Below, piece by piece: positions 8,206-11,865 of a stretch of 11,865 nt of DNA (its first letter is position 1; each line of letters opens with the position of its first letter). Below the pieces are notes generated by a model. The model did no database searches. It was not told the DNA's origin and saw only the letters and a list, made by a program, of their open reading frames with translations. A program made the position numbers and the translations under genes. The DNA comes from Acidobacteriota bacterium (GTDB lineage: Bacteria; Acidobacteriota; UBA890; WLXD01): positions 1 to 11,865 of the forward strand of contig JACZXM010000037.1 in the NCBI GenBank assembly GCA_022571615.1, written 5' to 3'.

Positions 8206-8811
8206 TTGGAGCCCTTCGAGTCGGATCTTCGTGCACGGGGTGTGCGAACCATAGCGGGGATCGACGAGGTCGGCCGCGGGGCGCTCTTCGGCCCGGTGCT
8301 GGCGGCGGCAGTGGTGCTCGATCCCGAGCGGCCGGTCGAGGGTCTGCGCGACTCCAAGCAGCTGAGCGCAAAGCAGCGCGCGGTGCTGTTTCTAGAGCTC
8401 CAGGACAGGGCTCTGGACTGGGCCCTCGGGCTTGCCTCGGCAGCGGAGATCGACCGCATCAACATCCTGCGGGCCACCCGGCTGGCCATGCAGCGGGCCG
8501 TACGCGGGCTTCGAACCCGCCCCGATCACTTGCTGATCGATGCCCTCGAGCTCGACGAGCTCGATATCGCACAGACGGCGATCATCAAGGGCGATGCGCG
8601 TTGCTGTTCGATCGCAGCGGCCTCGATCGTTGCCAAATGCGCACGCGACGGGCTGATCAAGCAGTATGGAAAGCGAATCAGAGGCTACGGACTGAGACGC
8701 AACATGGGGTACGCGACCGCCGAGCACCGGGAAGCCATCATGCAGCTCGGCTTCAGCGAAATGCATCGGCGGAGCTTCCGGGTGCAAGGCACGCTGCCTT
8801 TCGAGGGATAG
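8206..8811 (+). CDS. rnhB: Ribonuclease HII
   Basis: RNase HII cuts the RNA strand of RNA-DNA hybrids and removes single ribonucleotides from DNA. The catalytic set is complete: D20 and E21 in IDEVGRG, D112 in LLIDA and D148 in the AKCARDGL helix. IKGDARCCSIAAASIVAK and the terminal HRRSF are also typical. The family usually has a small hydrophobic stretch (LAGPV) after GRG; here it is GALFGPV. The TTG at 8206 follows AGGAAGG (8191-8197) by eight bases and gives 201 residues, the normal size. The longer upstream frame is only the rplS region read out of frame. It lies 22 bases after rplS and two bases before argS. Confidence 0.95.
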   Translation: MEPFESDLRARGVRTIAGIDEVGRGALFGPVLAAAVVLDPERPVEGLRDSKQLSAKQRAVLFLELQDRALDWALGLASAAEIDRINILRATRLAMQRAVRGLRTRPDHLLIDALELDELDIAQTAIIKGDARCCSIAAASIVAKCARDGLIKQYGKRIRGYGLRRNMGYATAEHREAIMQLGFSEMHRRSFRVQGTLPFEG

Positions 8812-8813
8812 GA

Positions 8814-10817
8814 ATGATCAACGAGCTGCGATCGAGCCTGGCCGCCGGCATCGGGCGGGCGGTCGAGCACATCACCGGGACAGTTCCGGAGCTGGTGTCG
8901 GTCGAGGATCCTCCACGTCCCGACATGGGAGACCTTGCCTGCCCGGTGGCGCTGCAGATGGCTCGCAAGCTCGGTCGTAATCCGCGCCAGCTGGGCCAGC
9001 AGATCGCCGATCACCTCAACCAGCATCCCATCGCCGGGGTACGCCGCTGGACGATCGCAGGGCCGGGGTTCTTGAACGCCTGGCTGGATCGGGGTGCGGC
9101 GCTGTTCGAGCTTATCGAGTCGGTGCGCGCAGGAGCGGTGGCGCCCAAACCCGTCAAGGTTCTGGTCGAGCACACCAGCATCAACCCCAACAAGGCGGCG
9201 CACATCGGCCACCTGCGCAATTCCTGCATGGGCGACACGCTGGCGCGGATCTTCCGGCACCAAGGCTACCCGGTGGAGGTGCACAACTACATCGACGACA
9301 CCGGCGTGCAGGTGGCCGACGTGGTCATCGGATTCATCGATCTGCGCGGCATGTCGGCCGATGATGTGCGAGCCGTGCCGGAGCCTTTCGACTACTACTG
9401 CTGGGACCTGTACACCGAGGCGAGCGAGCGCCTGGCGCACGATGAACAGCTCGCCGAGCGCCGGCGGGTTGTCCTGCGCGCCCTGGAGGCAGAATCCGGT
9501 GTCGAGGCCGAGGTGGCCGAGGTCGTCGTCGATCGCATCGTGCGCAGGCACGTGCGCACGATGCGCCGGTTGGGCATCGAGTACGACCTACTGGTCAAGG
9601 AAGGCGACATCCTGGCGCTGGATCTGTGGGCGGAGGCCTTCGAGCGGCTCAAGCGCACCGACTCCGTGTACCAGGCCAACAAAGGCAAGCACGAGGGTTG
9701 CTGGATGCTGCACTTGAGCGGCACCGCCGGGTTCGAGGACCTCGAAGAAGCCGACAAGGTGCTGGTGCGCTCCAACGGCGTGGCCACGTACGTGGCCAAG
9801 GACATCGCCTACCATCTGTGGAAGTACGGGCTGCTCGAGCGCACATTCCGCTACGAGCGGGTCGGGGGCATCGAGCCGGCACCGGACGGACACGAGCACG
9901 AGGTTTGGGAGACCACGCACCAGGGCGGGCAGGAACAGTCGTTCGGGCATGCTGATCGGGCGGTCAGCGTCATTGACGTGCGGCAATCGTACTTGCAGTC
10001 GATCGTCGGTCGCGTCTTCTATCTCGTGGGTGAGCCGCAGGCGGGGAAGACGTTCACGCATTTCTCCTACGAGATGGTTGCGCTGTCGCCGGTCACCGCT
10101 CGGGCGCTGGGCATCCCGGTCGCCGACGACGACGAGCGTCAGTTTGTGGAGATGTCGGGCCGGCGCGGCTATGGCGTCAAGGCCGACGATCTGCTCGACG
10201 AGCTGGTGCGGCGGGCAACCGAGGAGGTCGGGCAACGAAACCCCGAGCTGTCGAACTCCGAACGCGAGCGCATCGGGCGCCAGATCGCGGTCGGAGCGGC
10301 GCGCTACTTTCTGCTCAAGTACGCGCGCAACACGGTGATCGTGTTCGATCTGGAGGCGGCGCTCAGCTTCGAGGGGGAGACCGGCCCGTACCTTCAGTAT
10401 GCTGCAGTTCGAGCCAGCCACATCTTCAACAAGTTACGGGATCGAATCGACGTGGACGCCGCCGAACTGGTCGGCGGACTGCTCCGGGAAGTGGAGGATC
10501 CCGTCTATGGGGCGACGCGTGCAGGTGTTTGCGACAAGCTCGCGAACGACGACGGTCCTCTCTGGAACCTAGTGCTGGCGTTGGGGCGCCTGGAAGAGGT
10601 CATCGAGCAGGCGGTCGAATCGCTGGAGCTATCGCTGCTGGCCAAGTACGCCTTCGGTCTGGCGCAGCACTTCAATCGCTTCTACCACGGCTATCCGATC
10701 GTGCATGCCGAGGATGCCGACGATCGAGCCCTGCGCGTTCTGGTGGCCTACGCCTTCCAGAAGCAGCTCGCCACGGCGCTGGAGCTCCTCGGGATTCCCC
10801 TGCCGGATCGGATGTAG
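8814..10817 (+). CDS. argS: Arginyl-tRNA synthetase, divergent long type
   Basis: This class I enzyme charges tRNA-Arg. From ATG 8814 it has 667 residues, against about 550-590 for most bacterial ArgRS. An N-terminal additional domain (about 1-95) recognises the tRNA D-loop. The catalytic core has SINPNKAAHIGHLRN with HIGH at 130-133, NYIDDTGVQVADVV, and VRSNGVATYVAKDIAYH (318-334). The second class I signature is degenerate, MSGRRG (447-452), followed by GVKADDLLDELV. A C-terminal DALR anticodon-binding domain includes YAAVRASHIFNKL, HFNRFYHGYPI and the end LGIPLPDRM. Extra length lies mainly between the two signatures, including a Glu/His/Gly-rich stretch near 360-380. From memory the SINPNKAAHIGHLRN form resembles ArgRS of Acidobacteria-like lineages. 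The start is two bases after rnhB, so translation is probably coupled. Confidence 0.93.
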   Translation: MINELRSSLAAGIGRAVEHITGTVPELVSVEDPPRPDMGDLACPVALQMARKLGRNPRQLGQQIADHLNQHPIAGVRRWTIAGPGFLNAWLDRGAALFELIESVRAGAVAPKPVKVLVEHTSINPNKAAHIGHLRNSCMGDTLARIFRHQGYPVEVHNYIDDTGVQVADVVIGFIDLRGMSADDVRAVPEPFDYYCWDLYTEASERLAHDEQLAERRRVVLRALEAESGVEAEVAEVVVDRIVRRHVRTMRRLGIEYDLLVKEGDILALDLWAEAFERLKRTDSVYQANKGKHEGCWMLHLSGTAGFEDLEEADKVLVRSNGVATYVAKDIAYHLWKYGLLERTFRYERVGGIEPAPDGHEHEVWETTHQGGQEQSFGHADRAVSVIDVRQSYLQSIVGRVFYLVGEPQAGKTFTHFSYEMVALSPVTARALGIPVADDDERQFVEMSGRRGYGVKADDLLDELVRRATEEVGQRNPELSNSERERIGRQIAVGAARYFLLKYARNTVIVFDLEAALSFEGETGPYLQYAAVRASHIFNKLRDRIDVDAAELVGGLLREVEDPVYGATRAGVCDKLANDDGPLWNLVLALGRLEEVIEQAVESLELSLLAKYAFGLAQHFNRFYHGYPIVHAEDADDRALRVLVAYAFQKQLATALELLGIPLPDRM

Positions 10818-10855
10818 CGCGCGGGCAAGCCGCTTCACCGTCCCCGGCGCTCTTG

Positions 10856-10885
10856 TTGTGGGGCACGAAATGGCCGTGCTAGCAT
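10856..10885 (+). promoter_or_regulatory. Possible sigma-70 promoter for the S55 gene
   Basis: TTGTGG (10856-10861), 18 bases, then TAGCAT (10880-10885) preceded by an extended TGC, lies in the 159-base gap after argS. A start near 10892 would leave a leader of about 85 bases to ATG 10977. The -35 matches only TTG, so the call is tentative. No clear terminator for argS is seen in the gap. Confidence 0.35.
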
Positions 10886-10976
10886 GAGCAATTCGGCCAC
10901 CGTGGTCGTGTTCGGGGGCGCCGGCTTCCGTATCGCCAGCACCCGCTGCGGCCCTGCATCTTTTCCTCGGACGCTC

Positions 10977-11865
10977 ATGAGGAGATCTCCATCGCGAATC
11001 CTTGGCGCCGTGGCGGTGCTGTATGCCGCCTCCGGCGCAGCGGCGGCCCACGAATCGCAGGCGGTGGTGCCGATCGTCGACGGTGCCGAGATCATGCGTG
11101 TGGCGGAGATCACCCCGGGGATGACCGGTACCGGATACACGGTAGTGCACGGCTCGGAGCCAGAGGCATTTCAGGTCGAGATCCTCGGGATCCTGCACGA
11201 CGTGTTTCCCAAACACGACCTCATCGTGGCACGGCTGTCCGGGCTTGACCTGGAGCGCAGCGGCGTGATGGCAGGTATGAGCGGCAGCCCGGTGGTTATC
11301 GACGGGCGTGTGATCGGCGCGGTGGCCTATCGGCTCGTGAACTTCGGATACGAGGCGATCGCCGGGATCATCCCGATCGAGTCGATGTTGAGCGTCTTGG
11401 CAATGGAGGACGTGCGCGGCCGGCAGGTGGCCGCGGGGCCGGGCAACGCCACGGAGATCTTGCAGGCCGCCGCCGCGTATCTCACCGGGACGGTGCCCAC
11501 AACCAAGCTGCGCCCCGTTGGCGGTGCTGGCATCGATGGCCTGCGGCCGATCGCAACGCCGATGACGTTCGCCGGGTTCCATCCCGAGATCATCGGCAAG
11601 CTGCGGCCACTGTTCGAGGACCTCGGCTGGGCACCGATGCTGGGCGGAACGGCGGCGACGGGCTCGGCGGTGACGGCCAACCTGGTGCCCGGCGGAGCGG
11701 TCGCCGTGCAGCTGATCCGAGGAGATATCAACGTTACCGCCTCGGGCACGGTGACCTATCGCGACGGGGACCGGATCCTGGCCTTCGGCCATCCCTTTCT
11801 GCAGGGGGGTGCGGTCGACTTTCCGATGGTGGCGGCGCAGGTCATCACCGTGCTCAAGAGCGCCA
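10977..11865 (+). CDS. Exported SpoIVB peptidase S55-domain protein (3' end missing)
   Basis: The frame runs off the window after 296 codons. It starts with a Sec-type signal peptide: basic MRRSPSR, a hydrophobic LGAVAVLYAASGAAAA core and likely cleavage before HES, so the product is exported or periplasmic. The mature part resembles SpoIVB-type serine peptidases (S55): an EITPGMTGTGYTVVHG entry, GILHDVFPKHDLIVARLSG, the Ser motif MAGMSGSPVVIDG (S102 likely nucleophile), PIESML, then a spacer and DGDRILAFGHPFLQGGAVDFPM with H272. In Bacillus SpoIVB the catalytic His precedes the Ser; here the order is reversed. Relatives in non-sporulating Gram-negatives are mostly uncharacterised, and substrate and activity are unknown. 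ATG 10977 is chosen because it puts the signal peptide at the N-terminus. An in-frame ATG at 10884 would bury it. The ribosome site is weak. Confidence 0.82.
   Translation, partial: MRRSPSRILGAVAVLYAASGAAAAHESQAVVPIVDGAEIMRVAEITPGMTGTGYTVVHGSEPEAFQVEILGILHDVFPKHDLIVARLSGLDLERSGVMAGMSGSPVVIDGRVIGAVAYRLVNFGYEAIAGIIPIESMLSVLAMEDVRGRQVAAGPGNATEILQAAAAYLTGTVPTTKLRPVGGAGIDGLRPIATPMTFAGFHPEIIGKLRPLFEDLGWAPMLGGTAATGSAVTANLVPGGAVAVQLIRGDINVTASGTVTYRDGDRILAFGHPFLQGGAVDFPMVAAQVITVLKSA

Noticed and set aside
10818..10976. Intrinsic terminator for argS
   Set aside because: Only short weak stems (GCGG/CCGC) without a following T-run are present.
10629..11792. Long - strand open frame (387 codons) across the argS end and the S55 gene
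   Set aside because: It is an artefact of high GC with few stops. The + strand encodes recognisable ArgRS C-terminus, a signal peptide and S55 motifs over the same DNA.

Overview
The window is high-GC chromosomal housekeeping DNA (GC-rich throughout, with many GTG/TTG starts). All 13 recognisable genes lie on the + strand. It holds a protein-targeting, riboflavin and translation cluster. The order ffh-rpsP-KH-rimM-trmD-rplS-rnhB is the classic bacterial ffh/trmD block. A KH protein between rpsP and rimM, an exported SpoIVB/S55-type protein, and an arginyl-tRNA synthetase of a divergent type together suggest a deep, free-living bacterium of the broad 'deltaproteobacterial' or acidobacterial neighbourhood (Desulfobacterota, Myxococcota, Binatota and relatives). 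That placement is an inference from gene content, not a firm assignment.

Layout: 1-128 is upstream DNA with no gene I can support. It ends in a short tandem repeat that abuts ftsY (129-1031). Then come ribD (1028-2182, overlapping ftsY by 4 bases), ribE (2260-2931) and the bifunctional ribBA (2942-4165). The second SRP GTPase gene, ffh (4214-5545, possibly from 4196), opens the translation block: rpsP (5587-6129), a khpA-like KH gene (6194-6430), rimM (6446-6955), trmD (6976-7773), rplS (7836-8183), rnhB (8206-8811) and argS (8814-10817). After a 159-base gap with a possible promoter, the last gene (from 10977) encodes an exported S55-family protein and runs off the window.

How they work together: Ffh and FtsY are the protein component of the signal recognition particle and its receptor. 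RibD, RibE and RibBA supply all steps from GTP and ribulose-5-phosphate to riboflavin except lumazine synthase (RibH) and the dedicated phosphatase step, neither of which is here. RpsP, RimM, TrmD and RplS build or tune the ribosome and tRNA, RnhB removes RNA from DNA, and ArgS charges tRNA-Arg. Small gaps and one overlap suggest one or a few long transcripts.

No mobile element, CRISPR array, tRNA, rRNA or evident novel multi-gene system is visible. The most unusual signal is a 16-base exact repeat placed directly before both SRP GTPase genes (101-116 and 4178-4193), with a further near-identical stretch running across both candidate start codons. Other points of interest are a long acidic Ala/Glu tail on ribosomal protein S16, a divergent long ArgRS, and an S55 protein whose putative catalytic Ser precedes its His.
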